From Hymenobacter metallicola (GTDB taxonomy: Bacteria > Bacteroidota > Bacteroidia > Cytophagales > Hymenobacteraceae), in assembly GCF_004745645.1 (NCBI RefSeq), contig NZ_SRMB01000003.1, forward strand, positions 620,001 to 684,000: a stretch of DNA of 64,000 nt, written 5' to 3'. This document shows positions 1 to 7,986 of the stretch, piece by piece (the first letter of the stretch is position 1; each line of letters opens with the position of its first letter). The notes under the pieces are model-generated. The model ran no database searches, had not been told where the DNA came from, and saw only the letters and a list, made by a program, of their open reading frames with translations. Made by a program: the position numbers and the translations under genes.

Positions 1-834
1 GGCGTTGGTGGAATAAATCCACATCGAGAACAAGGCAAACCAGGTGAAGAACTGCACGATGGCCAGCTGCCGCATGGCCGTGGGCATGTGGAAAATACCC
101 ATAAACGACTCCTTGATACCGTCCAGAATGCCGACCTGGGCATTCTCGCGCCGGAACTCCTCCATATCGGCGGGCGGCGTTTCGGTGGAGGTGAATACGG
201 TGTAGAGCACGGCCAGAATAAAGGCCACCCCGCCGGCGTAGAAAGCCCACTTCACCGACGGCGGAATCTCGCCGCTCGGGGCCGTATTGCTCAGATGAAA
301 CCAGTTGTTGAAAATCCAGGGCAGGGCCGCCGCAATGACCGAGCCCACCCCGATGAAGAAGCTCTGCATGGCAAAGCCGCTGGTGCGCTGTTCGCTGGGC
401 AGCTTGTCGCCAACGAAGGCCCGGAACGGCTCCATGCTAATGTTGATGCTGGCGTCCAGGATCCAGAGCATGCCGCCGGCCATCCACAAGGCCGAGGAGT
501 TGGGCATTACAAACAAGGCCAGCGTGGCGAGAATAGCCCCGATGGCGAAGAACGGCCGCCGCCGGCCCCAGCGCGGGTGCCAGGTCCGGTCGGAGAAGTA
601 GCCGATGATGGGCTGCACCACGAGGCCGGTAAGCGGCGCGGCAATCCACAGAATCGGAATATCGTCCTTGTTGGCGCCCAGCGTTTCGAAGATGCGGCTC
701 ACGTTGGAGTTCTGCAGCTCAAAGCCAAACTGAATGCCCAGAAAGCCGAAGCTCATGTTCCAGATTTGCCAGAAGCTCAGGCGGGGTTTTTGGCGGGTGT
801 CGGTGGTCGACGAAGCCGCTACGCTGGTTGCCAT
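1..834 (-). CDS. MFS sugar transporter, SLC45/GPH-like (3' end outside window)
   Basis: The frame reads from an ATG at 834 through position 1 without a stop, so 278 N-terminal residues are seen and the C-terminus is cut by the window edge. The start MATSVAASSTTDTRQKPRLS leads straight into hydrophobic segments. The loop motif WGRRRPFF after the second helix is typical of the sucrose/maltose (SLC45-like) branch of the major facilitator superfamily. Such proteins import di- or oligosaccharides across the inner membrane, probably with protons. The neighbouring genes encode a GH13 amylase, a cyclomaltodextrinase and a phosphorylase-like protein, so maltose or maltodextrin is the likely substrate; this is inferred from context. 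The amylase gene ends 52 nt upstream, so co-transcription is plausible. Confidence 0.85.
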   Translation of the reverse strand, partial: MATSVAASSTTDTRQKPRLSFWQIWNMSFGFLGIQFGFELQNSNVSRIFETLGANKDDIPILWIAAPLTGLVVQPIIGYFSDRTWHPRWGRRRPFFAIGAILATLALFVMPNSSALWMAGGMLWILDASINISMEPFRAFVGDKLPSEQRTSGFAMQSFFIGVGSVIAAALPWIFNNWFHLSNTAPSGEIPPSVKWAFYAGGVAFILAVLYTVFTSTETPPADMEEFRRENAQVGILDGIKESFMGIFHMPTAMRQLAIVQFFTWFALFSMWIYSTNA

Positions 835-886
835 CAGAAGGGGAATTTTAAGGGGGGAGAAAAGGAGTAGGCTGGGCGGTTTGGGG

Positions 887-2731
887 TTATTCCTTGGCCT
901 TGATTTCGAACACGTAGGCGCTTAGGGGCGTGAGCGTGATGGTCAGGTTTTCGGTGGCCGGAGCGTTGTTGAGCAGGTCGGTATAGGTATACACCCGGTT
1001 GGGGTCGAGGCTCATGGCCTTCATGGCTTCCTTGGAAATCGTGATTTTGGGCGTCAGGGTCACGTCCTTGCTGAAGTTGGCCACGATGAGGAGCTTCTGC
1101 TTGTCGGTGTAGCGCAGGTAGGTGTACACGCGGCGCTGGTCGTAGTTTTTGCCCAGGTTGTTGGCGTCCTGCAGCTCGTAGAACTTACCCCGCCGGATGG
1201 CCTCGCTCGTGCTGGTCAGGTTGAGCAGGCGGGAGTAGAAGTCGCGCAGCTGCTTCTGGCCGCCGTCGAGCTTGCCGCCGTCAAACTTGCCCCCGTTCAT
1301 CCATTTCTGATGCTCGGGCACGCCCCAGTAGTCGAAAATAGTAGTGCGGCCGTCGGCCCCGCTGAAGCCCTCCGAGCCATTGGCCGGCTCGCCTACCTCC
1401 TGCCCAAAGTACACCATTACCGGGCCCGAGCCCAGCGTGGCCGACACCGTCATGGCCGGAATAGCGGTGCGCGGGTCGCCGGCAAAGTCCTTGGAGGCAA
1501 TGCGCTGCTCGTCGTGGTTTTCCAGGAAGCGCAGCATGCGGGAGCCAAAGCCCCGGCTTTCCTCGCTCCAGACCTTGGTAATGTCCTCGGTGTTGCCGCC
1601 CCCGGTCATCAGGCGGCGCAGGCCGTCGTAGAGGCCCACTTTGTCGTAGAGGTAGTCGAACTTGCCCTTCTCCAGGTAGTTGCGGTATTCCTTGGGATTG
1701 TAGGCTTCGCCCATGAAGATGATGCTGGGCTTGACCTTTTTCACCTCCGGAATCACCCAGGCCCAGAACTCGGTGGGCACCATCTCGACCATGTCGCAGC
1801 GGAAGCCGTCGACGTCCTTCTGGGCCCAGTACACCAGGATGTCGCGCATCTTAAGCCAGGTGTCGGGCATGGGCTCGAAGTAGGTTTTGCGGCCGTTCTG
1901 GTAGTCCACGCCGTAGTTGAGCTTCACGGTTTCGTACCAGTCGTCCACCTTGGGCGCTTCCGAAAACACGTCGTTGCCGCTGGCTTTGGCGGGGGTTTCC
2001 GTGAACTTGCCGTCTTCCTTGGGGCCCAGGGCCGCGCCCAGCGGGTTGCCGGCTTTGGGTACCACCAGGCTCTTGCCGGGCAGGTAGTAGAAGTTGTTGT
2101 TGGGGGCAAAGGCCTTGGTCAAGTCGTCCTTCTCGCCCAAGTCCACCACGCCGGCGGGCTTGGCATTCGACTTATAGCTGCGGGCTACGTGGTTGGGAAT
2201 GAAGTCGATGATGACCTTGAGGCCGTTGGCGTGGGTGCGTTTTACCAGGGCTTCAAACTCCTGCTTGCGGGCTTTCACGTCCACGGCCAGGTCGGGGGCA
2301 ATGTCGTAGTAGTCCTTGATGGCGTAGGGCGAGCCGGCCCGGCCCTTCACTACGTCGGCATCATCGGGGCCGGGGCCGCCTACCTTGCTGAAGTCGCTCA
2401 TCGTGGCGTGCTCCAATACGCCGGTGTACCACACGTGGCTCACGCCCATCTTCTTGAGGGCCTGCAGAGCTAAGTCATTGATGTCGTTGAACTTGCCTAC
2501 ACCATTTTCGGCGTTGGTGCCGTAGGGCTTGTTCAAAGTCGTTTTGTTGCCAAACAGCCGCGTCATCACCTGGTAAATTACCAGCTTATGGTCCTGGGGC
2601 ACCTCGTCGGTGGTATTGGGGTCAGCAACTATAGTCGGCTCGGACACGGCAGAGAAAGAACTCGGGAGTGGAAGAGAAAAGGAAGCCAAAGCCAGACTAG
2701 CGGCCACGGCGGGTACTAACAGTTTTTTCAT
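887..2731 (-). CDS. Secreted alpha-amylase family (GH13) glycosidase
   Basis: 614 residues. The first ~28 residues form a Sec signal peptide (MKKLLVPAVAASLALASFSL) without a lipobox, so a periplasmic or exported enzyme is expected. The four GH13 signature regions are intact: DFIPNHV (about 176-182), GFRCDMVEM with nucleophile Asp313, MGEAYNP with acid/base Glu342, and FLENHDEQR with the third catalytic Asp near 407. The C-terminal ~100 residues resemble the beta-sandwich domain C. The enzyme should hydrolyse or transfer alpha-1,4-glucans; the exact subfamily cannot be told by eye. It lies between a sugar transporter downstream and an SDR gene upstream, with an inverted repeat element (2755-2857) just upstream of its start. 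Confidence 0.88.
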   Translation of the reverse strand: MKKLLVPAVAASLALASFSLPLPSSFSAVSEPTIVADPNTTDEVPQDHKLVIYQVMTRLFGNKTTLNKPYGTNAENGVGKFNDINDLALQALKKMGVSHVWYTGVLEHATMSDFSKVGGPGPDDADVVKGRAGSPYAIKDYYDIAPDLAVDVKARKQEFEALVKRTHANGLKVIIDFIPNHVARSYKSNAKPAGVVDLGEKDDLTKAFAPNNNFYYLPGKSLVVPKAGNPLGAALGPKEDGKFTETPAKASGNDVFSEAPKVDDWYETVKLNYGVDYQNGRKTYFEPMPDTWLKMRDILVYWAQKDVDGFRCDMVEMVPTEFWAWVIPEVKKVKPSIIFMGEAYNPKEYRNYLEKGKFDYLYDKVGLYDGLRRLMTGGGNTEDITKVWSEESRGFGSRMLRFLENHDEQRIASKDFAGDPRTAIPAMTVSATLGSGPVMVYFGQEVGEPANGSEGFSGADGRTTIFDYWGVPEHQKWMNGGKFDGGKLDGGQKQLRDFYSRLLNLTSTSEAIRRGKFYELQDANNLGKNYDQRRVYTYLRYTDKQKLLIVANFSKDVTLTPKITISKEAMKAMSLDPNRVYTYTDLLNNAPATENLTITLTPLSAYVFEIKAKE

Positions 2732-2754
2732 AGGACGGGGAAGATAGGCAAGGG

Positions 2755-2857
2755 GAAATTGTGAAGTGGTGAAATGGTGAGTTATAGTTCTGTTTCGAGC
2801 CGCTTAGTGCCAGCGGAACGACAAACTCACCACTTCACAATCTCACCGTCTCACCAC
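2755..2857. repeat. Intergenic 8-nt-period inverted repeat element, copy 1
   Basis: The left arm repeats GTGA about every 8 nt and the right arm repeats TCAC with the same period. ATTGTGAAGTGGTGA at 2758-2772 is the perfect reverse complement of 2827-2841, with a 54-nt unrelated loop. The right arm runs into the 3' end of the SDR gene, so that gene's last Trp codon and TGA stop lie inside the repeat. Related copies are at 27955-28062 and 31791-31937. Confidence 0.8.
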
Positions 2858-3558
2858 TCCTGAGTCAGCGGGTGAATCATGAGCTCGTCGACGACGACGT
2901 GGGGCGGGGCTTCCAGAATGTAGCGCACGGCCTGGGCAATGTCGGCGGGCTTGAGGTGGGTTTTCTCCGAGTCGGGGCTGCCGGGCTTGGATTCGTTGAA
3001 GTAAGTATCGACCAAACCCGGATAAATCGTGCTGACCTTGATGCCGTGGGGCCGCACTTCCTTGCGCAGGGAGCCCAGCAGGGCATCCTGGGCAAACTTG
3101 CTGGCCCCGTACACGGTGCCGTGCTCGAAAGTGCGCCGGGCCACGTCGGAGGTAATGCCCACGATGTGGCCGGTTTTACGGTCCTTGAAGTGGGGCACCA
3201 GAAACTTGCAGAACAAGAAGGTGCCCTTCACATTCACGTCGAATATCCGGTCCCACTCGTCGGAAGCGTTGTTTTCGAGCAGGTTAAAGGAGCCCACCCC
3301 GGCATTGCAGACCAGGATATCGACTTTGCCGTAGTGGCGGATGGCTTCGTCGACGACATTCTGCACGTCGGCTTCGTCGGAGACGTCGGCGGGAATGGCC
3401 AGGCCGTTGGTTTTGTGCACCAGCTCGTCCAGTTCCTCCGTCGAGCGGGCTACGGATACCACGTTGGCGCCCTGCATGGCCAGCAGCAGGGACACCGCCT
3501 TGCCGATGCCGCGGGAGGCTCCGGTGACAATAGCGACTTTATCGGTGAGGTCGTTCAT
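2851..3558 (-). CDS. Short-chain dehydrogenase/reductase
   Basis: 235 residues, a usual length for a classical SDR. The Rossmann motif TGASRGIG is near residue 14, the structural NAG motif near 86, and the active site YGASK (YxxxK) near 150. It is an NAD(P)-dependent cytosolic oxidoreductase of the 3-oxoacyl-ACP-reductase-like type; the substrate cannot be predicted. It sits among alpha-glucan genes but no domain ties it to that pathway. The stop codon falls within the inverted repeat element downstream, and a GxxExxY cassette begins 17 nt upstream of the start. Confidence 0.85.
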   Translation of the reverse strand: MNDLTDKVAIVTGASRGIGKAVSLLLAMQGANVVSVARSTEELDELVHKTNGLAIPADVSDEADVQNVVDEAIRHYGKVDILVCNAGVGSFNLLENNASDEWDRIFDVNVKGTFLFCKFLVPHFKDRKTGHIVGITSDVARRTFEHGTVYGASKFAQDALLGSLRKEVRPHGIKVSTIYPGLVDTYFNESKPGSPDSEKTHLKPADIAQAVRYILEAPPHVVVDELMIHPLTQEW

Positions 3559-3574
3559 AGCTGTTTGTTTTCTC

Positions 3575-3591
3575 GCAGAGGTCCGCAGAGG
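3575..3591. repeat. Left inverted repeat bounding the GxxExxY gene
   Basis: GCAGAGGTCCGCAG at 3575-3588 is the perfect 14-bp reverse complement of 4017-4030. It consists of two direct 10-nt units (CGCAGAGGTC, CGCAGAGGTT). It lies between the SDR start codon and the 3' end of the GxxExxY gene. Confidence 0.8.
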
Positions 3592-3608
3592 TTAAGGAGG
3601 GTAGTTCT

Positions 3609-3986
3609 TTAGAGGCCGTTGGCTAAGCGGACGATGCCGTCTTTGACATGCGGAACGTTGAAATTAATGAGCAGGCCGAGCTTCCGTTTTGAGAGCCGCA
3701 GGTAGGTCAGCAGCTGCCTGTAATGCACGTCGAGCAGTGACTCTACCGACTTAATTTCCACAATTACTTTGTCTTCTACCAGTAAGTCGAGCCGAAAGCC
3801 CAGCTCCAGTTTCACCGCATCGTAGTAGGCCGGCAGCCCAACTTGCGTCGCCACCAGAAGTCCTTGCTTACGAATCTCGTGAGCCATAGCCGCCTCGTAC
3901 ACCGATTCCAGAAGGCCCGGCCCCCAAGCGGTATGCACCTTAAAGGCGGCTCCACGCACGTCGTAGGCAACATCGTTCTCGCTCAT
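3609..3986 (-). CDS. GxxExxY family protein
   Basis: 125 residues, the usual size of this family. The name-giving motif is GPGLLESVYE near residues 32-41. The later segment GFRLDLLVEDKVIVEIKSVE has the D...ExK spacing of a PDDEXK-type nuclease core; a nuclease role is inferred from that pattern and is not established for the family. The gene is flanked by perfect 14-bp inverted repeats (3575-3588, 4017-4030) and separates two alpha-glucan genes, so it looks like an inserted cassette. It has no evident functional link to its neighbours. Confidence 0.85.
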   Translation of the reverse strand: MSENDVAYDVRGAAFKVHTAWGPGLLESVYEAAMAHEIRKQGLLVATQVGLPAYYDAVKLELGFRLDLLVEDKVIVEIKSVESLLDVHYRQLLTYLRLSKRKLGLLINFNVPHVKDGIVRLANGL

Positions 3987-4016
3987 TTTTACCTCATTTT
4001 ACCTCTGCGCATCTCT

Positions 4017-4030
4017 CTGCGGACCTCTGC
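4017..4030. repeat. Right inverted repeat bounding the GxxExxY gene
   Basis: CTGCGGACCTCTGC is the perfect reverse complement of 3575-3588. It is preceded by further CTCTGCG units (4002-4020) and abuts the 3' end of the cyclomaltodextrinase gene (stop at 4049). Confidence 0.8.
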
Positions 4031-4048
4031 AAGAAATCAAGGTAAAGC

Positions 4049-5950
4049 TTACTTCCGCAACTCCACTACCCAGGCCGTGCGTGCCGGAATCCGGGCCGTT
4101 TTCAGATCGGCCAGCGTGGCCCCCGAAGTCACCTCCACCCCCGACGAAAACCCGTTGAGGCGCTCGGCAAACCGGCTCAGGTCCACGGCTTTTTCGTCTT
4201 TGTTGGAGTTCATCAGCACCATCACCGTGCCCGCGTCGGAGTGGCGGAAGTAGGTGTAGATGCCGTCCTGGGGGATAAACTGGGTGAGCTTACCCGAGTG
4301 CAGGGCCGGGTGGGTTTTGCGGTAGTTGGCCAGCTTGCTTACGTAGGTAAAGGCCTCTCCGGCCTGCCCCGTGCGGCCCGCGGCGGTGAAGTAGTTCTTT
4401 TTGTCGCCGGCCCAGCCGCCGGGGAAATCCTCGCGCACCAGTCCGTCGGGGTTGCTGAAGTTTTTCATCAGCACCTCGGTGCCGTAGTAGAGCTGCGGGA
4501 TGCCGCGGGTAGTCAGCAGCCAGGCCAGGCCCATCTTGTACTTGGCAAAGTCTTCGCCGATAACCGAGTAGAAGCGGCTCAAATCGTGGTTGTCGAGGAA
4601 CACCACGTTGCGCATCGGGTCCTCGTACAGCCAGTCGCCCTGCAGGGCGTAGTAGAGCTTGGCAATGCCGTCGGTCCAGCCCGCATCCTTGGTCATAGCC
4701 TCGTTGATGGCGTAGTAGCTCTGGAAGTCCGTTACACCCGGCAGGTTCGACTTAAACCCGTTGACGGGCGGCAGAATGTTGCGGGCGAAGAAGGCCTGCT
4801 GCCCGTTGCCCTGCACCCAGGTTTCGCCGAACATGCCCAGCTGCGGAAACTCGTTCAGCACGGCCTCGCCCCACTGCATCAGGAAGTTGCGGTCCGAGTA
4901 CGGGTAGGTGTCGATGCGGTAGCCATCCAGGCCGGTGTATTCCACCCACCAGATAAAGTTCTGAATCACGTAGGTGGCCACCAGCGGATTGCTCTGGTTC
5001 AAGTCCGGCATGGTCGTGTCGAACCAGCCTTCCCCGTAGAGCTTGCGGTCCACGTCGGCGGCGTAGGGGTCGTTGAAGGCCGCGTCGCGGAAGTTGGAGC
5101 GCGTGAAGCTAGGCCACTGGTGAAACCAGTCGGCGGCGGGCTGCTCCAGAAACAGGTAATTCTTGCTGCCCATGTGGTTGAGCACCACGTCGTGAATCAC
5201 CTTCAGGCCGCTTTGGTGGGCCCGCTGCACGAAGCGCACGTAGTCCTCATTGGAGCCGTAGCGCCGGTCCACGGTGTAGTAGTCGGTCAGGGCGTAGCCG
5301 TGGTAGCTGGCCTTGGGCATGTCGTTTTCGACCACCGGCGTGGGCCAGATGGCCGTGACACCCAGCTCCTTGAGGTAGTCGAAGTGCTGCTCCACGCCCT
5401 TCAGGTCGCCGCCGTGGCGGGCGTACATCGAGTCGCGGGCCACGCGGGAAGCATTCATGCCTTTCACCACGTCATTCTTCGGGTCGCCGTTGGCAAAGCG
5501 GTCCGGCATGAGCAGGTACACGAAATCGGCGCTGGTTACGCCCTGCACCTTGGTTTTGTCGGTGGGCGTGGTGCGCTGCCGCAGCTCGTAGCTGTACGTC
5601 ACCTTCTTGCCGCCCCGAAACTCCAGGTTCAGCTTGCCCGGCTTGGCTTCGGGCGCAATCGTGAGGTTGACTAGCAGGTAGTCGGGGTTTTCGAGCTTCT
5701 GGGTGCCGTCCAGGGTTACACCGGGGTAGCTCAGGGCCACCGTGCTGCCCCCGATGCCCGGGCCGTGTACGAGTAGCTGCAGCTTGGGATTTTTCATGCC
5801 CACCCACCAGAAGGTCGGGTCGATGCGGCTGATGGCAGCCTTGGCGGGAGCCGCCATACTACTGGCCGGCGCTTCGGCAGCCGTGACGGCCAGCGGGGAA
5901 GCAACCAGCAGAGCCCCGGCGAGCAGGGGCAGAAAGGAGGGGAATTTCAT
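4049..5950 (-). CDS. Cyclomaltodextrinase / neopullulanase-type GH13 enzyme
   Basis: 633 residues from the ATG at 5950. An in-frame start at 6013 would put 21 residues before the evident signal peptide MKFPSFLPLLAGALLVASPL, so 5950 is preferred. After the signal comes a beta-sandwich beginning DPTFWWVGMKNPKLQLLVHG, typical of the N-terminal domain of Bacteroidota cyclomaltodextrinases (SusA-like). GH13 regions follow in order: DVVLNHMG, GYRIDTYPY (nucleophile Asp), MFGETWVQ (acid/base Glu), FLDNHDLSRF. A short C-terminal domain ends in WVVELRK. The enzyme should cleave maltodextrins, cyclodextrins or pullulan in the periplasm. A promoter-like TACCTTG lies at 5984-5990 and a strong terminator (6066-6103) separates it from the upstream gene, so it probably has its own transcript. 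Confidence 0.88.
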   Translation of the reverse strand: MKFPSFLPLLAGALLVASPLAVTAAEAPASSMAAPAKAAISRIDPTFWWVGMKNPKLQLLVHGPGIGGSTVALSYPGVTLDGTQKLENPDYLLVNLTIAPEAKPGKLNLEFRGGKKVTYSYELRQRTTPTDKTKVQGVTSADFVYLLMPDRFANGDPKNDVVKGMNASRVARDSMYARHGGDLKGVEQHFDYLKELGVTAIWPTPVVENDMPKASYHGYALTDYYTVDRRYGSNEDYVRFVQRAHQSGLKVIHDVVLNHMGSKNYLFLEQPAADWFHQWPSFTRSNFRDAAFNDPYAADVDRKLYGEGWFDTTMPDLNQSNPLVATYVIQNFIWWVEYTGLDGYRIDTYPYSDRNFLMQWGEAVLNEFPQLGMFGETWVQGNGQQAFFARNILPPVNGFKSNLPGVTDFQSYYAINEAMTKDAGWTDGIAKLYYALQGDWLYEDPMRNVVFLDNHDLSRFYSVIGEDFAKYKMGLAWLLTTRGIPQLYYGTEVLMKNFSNPDGLVREDFPGGWAGDKKNYFTAAGRTGQAGEAFTYVSKLANYRKTHPALHSGKLTQFIPQDGIYTYFRHSDAGTVMVLMNSNKDEKAVDLSRFAERLNGFSSGVEVTSGATLADLKTARIPARTAWVVELRK

Positions 5951-5983
5951 GCGCGAAATCAGGTCAGCGGGAAAGAGAAGCAG

Positions 5984-5990
5984 CAAGGTA
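5984..5990 (-). promoter_or_regulatory. Possible promoter -7 box for the cyclomaltodextrinase gene
   Basis: Read on the minus strand it is TACCTTG, one base short of the Bacteroidota TAnnTTTG box. A TTG lies 20 nt further upstream. It is 33 nt from the ATG at 5950 and supports that start over 6013. Confidence 0.4.
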
Positions 5991-6065
5991 ACTTTAGCAG
6001 TTTGGGTCTGCAATACGAGCTCCGCATTAAACTCGCAAAACCCTGTTTCTGGCTTGTTTTAACAC

Positions 6066-6103
6066 AAAAAAGCCCTGCCGTTACGAAACAGCAGGGCTTT
6101 TTT
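6066..6103 (-). terminator. Intrinsic terminator, perfect 13-bp stem
   Basis: AAAAAAGCCCTGC (6066-6078) pairs perfectly with 6091-6103 around a 12-nt loop. The A and T tracts make it work in both directions. It lies just after the stop of the lipoprotein gene at 6121. Confidence 0.9.
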
Positions 6104-6120
6104 CTTGCGTAATTTATTTG

Positions 6121-7575
6121 CTACAGCTTAGCCAGCCAGAGCGAGGCGTTCAGGTGGAGGCGGGCGTGGCTCACATTTTCATTCCAGCCGTCGTACACCG
6201 TGTTGCCGGGCGAGCCGGTGCCGTCGTCGGCCGGCGACGAGTCGCCGACAATTACCACCCGACCAGTGCCGAAGGTGGAGCTGGCGGCCATAGCCAGATT
6301 ATTGCCCTTGGTGGCCGAGCTGCGCCACACCAGCCCTTGCACAGTGCCGTTGGCCGAGGGGTTCAGGGTCATGGTGGCCCCGTTGTGGAAAGACAGCTGC
6401 GACACCGTGCCCAGCGGCCCGTTCATGATGGGGTTGGTGGAGCTAACCAGCGCGTTGGTGCTGTTCTCCACAATGTTGTCGGAGTTAACGGAGAAGCCGA
6501 ACGGATTGGTTTGCACCGAGTTGTTGCTCATCAGGTCGTTCCAGATTTCGGGCGAGTCCCAACCGTCGTTGTTGCGGTCCGAGATGATGTGGTCCGTAAT
6601 CATGAACAAGCCGCCCCCATTCTGGACAAAGCGCAGGATGGCGGTTTTCTCAGCGGCGGTAAACACCACGTTGGGCTCATCAACCACAAACACGCTGTAG
6701 TTGGCCAGGTCCTGGGTATTGGAGGCGTCGCCGTAGGTGATGCGGCCCCCGGCGGGCAGCTGCTCCACGGTGTGGCCCCGCTTCACCAGCGCTACGCCCC
6801 AAGCCGAAATGGCCCCGGTCCAGTAGGTTTCCGGGGTGGTGCTGGTAATACCCGACTGGGCCGGAGTAGGGATGGAAGAAGCCACCCCGCTGTTCACGTC
6901 GAGCACCCAGTCGGCATTGCCGGCCAGCTCCCCGTGGGAGCCGTCGAACAGGAATTTCTTGCCCGTGCCGGTGGGTGGTGGGGTGCCTCCGCCCCCGTCG
7001 GTGCTGCCATACTGTTCGATGGTCACATTGTCGAAGTTCAGGCGGTTGGTGCCGCCCGAGGTCTTGCGGATCTGCAGGCGCACGGTGCCGGCCAGGTTCA
7101 CCGTGAACGAGGCCGTGCTCAGGCTGGTGCTGCTGGTCGTGATGGTGCTGCCCACTTTGGCGTAGGTGCTACCGCTGTTGCCCGAGGCCCACAGCTCCCA
7201 GGAGGAAGCCGCGTCGGTACCGTACACGGCGTGCTGCACCGTGACGAGGCCCGCGCCGGTGGTAGTGTTGAAGTTCATGGTCAGGGAGCCCACGTTGCGC
7301 ATCCGCACCGACTGAGTGCCGGTTTTCGGGTCGGCGGTGGTGTTGCCCAGCAGCGCGTCGTTCAGCGTCCAGGAGCCCGAGCCCAGGGTAACCGAGCCCG
7401 TGGTGTAGGCCGTCTTGGTGCCCGAGTCGAACGTTTCCGGGAAGCCGGCCGCGGCTACGTTGGCCGTGCCGACAGCCGTTACGGGAGCCGCGCTGGGCTC
7501 CAATTCCGGCTTAGCGCAGGAAAACACGGAAAAGCTCAGCAGCGAGGCTGCCAGCCAGCGGAAGGAATGCGTCAT
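6121..7575 (-). CDS. Lipoprotein with jelly-roll-like and GATase-like domains, function unknown
   Basis: 484 residues. The signal peptide ends in the lipobox SVFSC, so the protein is probably lipid-anchored after Cys20. Residues ~45-195 are rich in Gly/Ser/Thr beta strands (FPETFDSGTKTAY to LNFDNVTIEQYG), like carbohydrate-binding or adhesion jelly-rolls of Bacteroidota. A Gly/Pro linker (GGGGTPPPTGTG) follows. The C-terminal ~280 residues alternate strands and helices with an FVQNGGGLFMITDH segment, resembling ThuA/glutamine-amidotransferase-like folds. I do not recognise a named family over the whole length. A role at the cell surface near polysaccharide genes is only an inference from position. 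Confidence 0.7.
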   Translation of the reverse strand: MTHSFRWLAASLLSFSVFSCAKPELEPSAAPVTAVGTANVAAAGFPETFDSGTKTAYTTGSVTLGSGSWTLNDALLGNTTADPKTGTQSVRMRNVGSLTMNFNTTTGAGLVTVQHAVYGTDAASSWELWASGNSGSTYAKVGSTITTSSTSLSTASFTVNLAGTVRLQIRKTSGGTNRLNFDNVTIEQYGSTDGGGGTPPPTGTGKKFLFDGSHGELAGNADWVLDVNSGVASSIPTPAQSGITSTTPETYWTGAISAWGVALVKRGHTVEQLPAGGRITYGDASNTQDLANYSVFVVDEPNVVFTAAEKTAILRFVQNGGGLFMITDHIISDRNNDGWDSPEIWNDLMSNNSVQTNPFGFSVNSDNIVENSTNALVSSTNPIMNGPLGTVSQLSFHNGATMTLNPSANGTVQGLVWRSSATKGNNLAMAASSTFGTGRVVIVGDSSPADDGTGSPGNTVYDGWNENVSHARLHLNASLWLAKL

Positions 7576-7665
7576 ACAGAAAGGGGATTGGGAGTGGGAA
7601 AGGAAACCGGAACTGCGGGCAAAGCTAGCCTCGACGGCTCCCCTGTAACGTGTGCCAGAGGTTAT

Positions 7666-7682
7666 GGTTTTGTTACCAAACC
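7666..7682. promoter_or_regulatory. Inverted repeat, possible operator
   Basis: GGTTTTGTTACCAAACC has GGTTT/AAACC half-sites. It lies 91 nt upstream of the lipoprotein gene start, in the 411-nt gap between that gene and the phosphorylase gene. Function is not known. Confidence 0.3.
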
Positions 7683-7851
7683 TTAGAATATGAATAGGTT
7701 ATCTAAGACATTCAAATCCTGCCGCAGCCTTGTAAAACCGCAACTTTCATGGCTTTCTGCGCGTGGGCAGCGGAGCGGAACATACGGGCCGGTTTGCTTT
7801 TTCGGAGTTGGAGCTGACTTACCCGGAAATCCAAAAAATGCAATCTGTAGC

Positions 7852-7863
7852 GCAAACGTTTGC
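7852..7863. promoter_or_regulatory. LacI-family-type operator palindrome
   Basis: GCAAACGTTTGC is a perfect 12-bp palindrome with a central CpG, the hallmark of LacI/PurR-family operators. It is 124 nt upstream of the phosphorylase start, in the 411-nt gap 7576-7986, which otherwise holds only an AT-richer stretch and the repeat at 7666. LacI-family regulators commonly control maltodextrin genes; no regulator gene is in the window. Confidence 0.5.
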
Positions 7864-7986
7864 TCTTCAAATCTTGGAATCGCCGCTTTTTTTTAGCCAA
7901 GAATGTACTGACCTTGGCCCAGGGTTACCGGGTGCTGCACTCGATTTTTGCCTGCTTGCCTTCTCCTCTTCTCACCAAACCTTCCC

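Noticed and set aside
1310..2473. 387-codon plus-strand frame opposite the amylase gene
   Set aside because: Same type of GC-driven shadow; the minus-strand gene carries all GH13 motifs.
4241..5674. Long open frame (477 codons) on the plus strand opposite the cyclomaltodextrinase gene
   Set aside because: High-GC antisense shadow of a gene with clear catalytic motifs; its composition (Val/His/Gly-rich) fits no protein family.
6118..7686. 522-codon plus-strand frame opposite the lipoprotein gene
   Set aside because: Antisense shadow; the minus strand has a lipobox signal peptide, matching domains and a terminator after its stop.
7700..7730. TTCAAATCC, resembling a tRNA T-loop
   Set aside because: No flanking T-stem, anticodon arm or acceptor stem can be formed around it.
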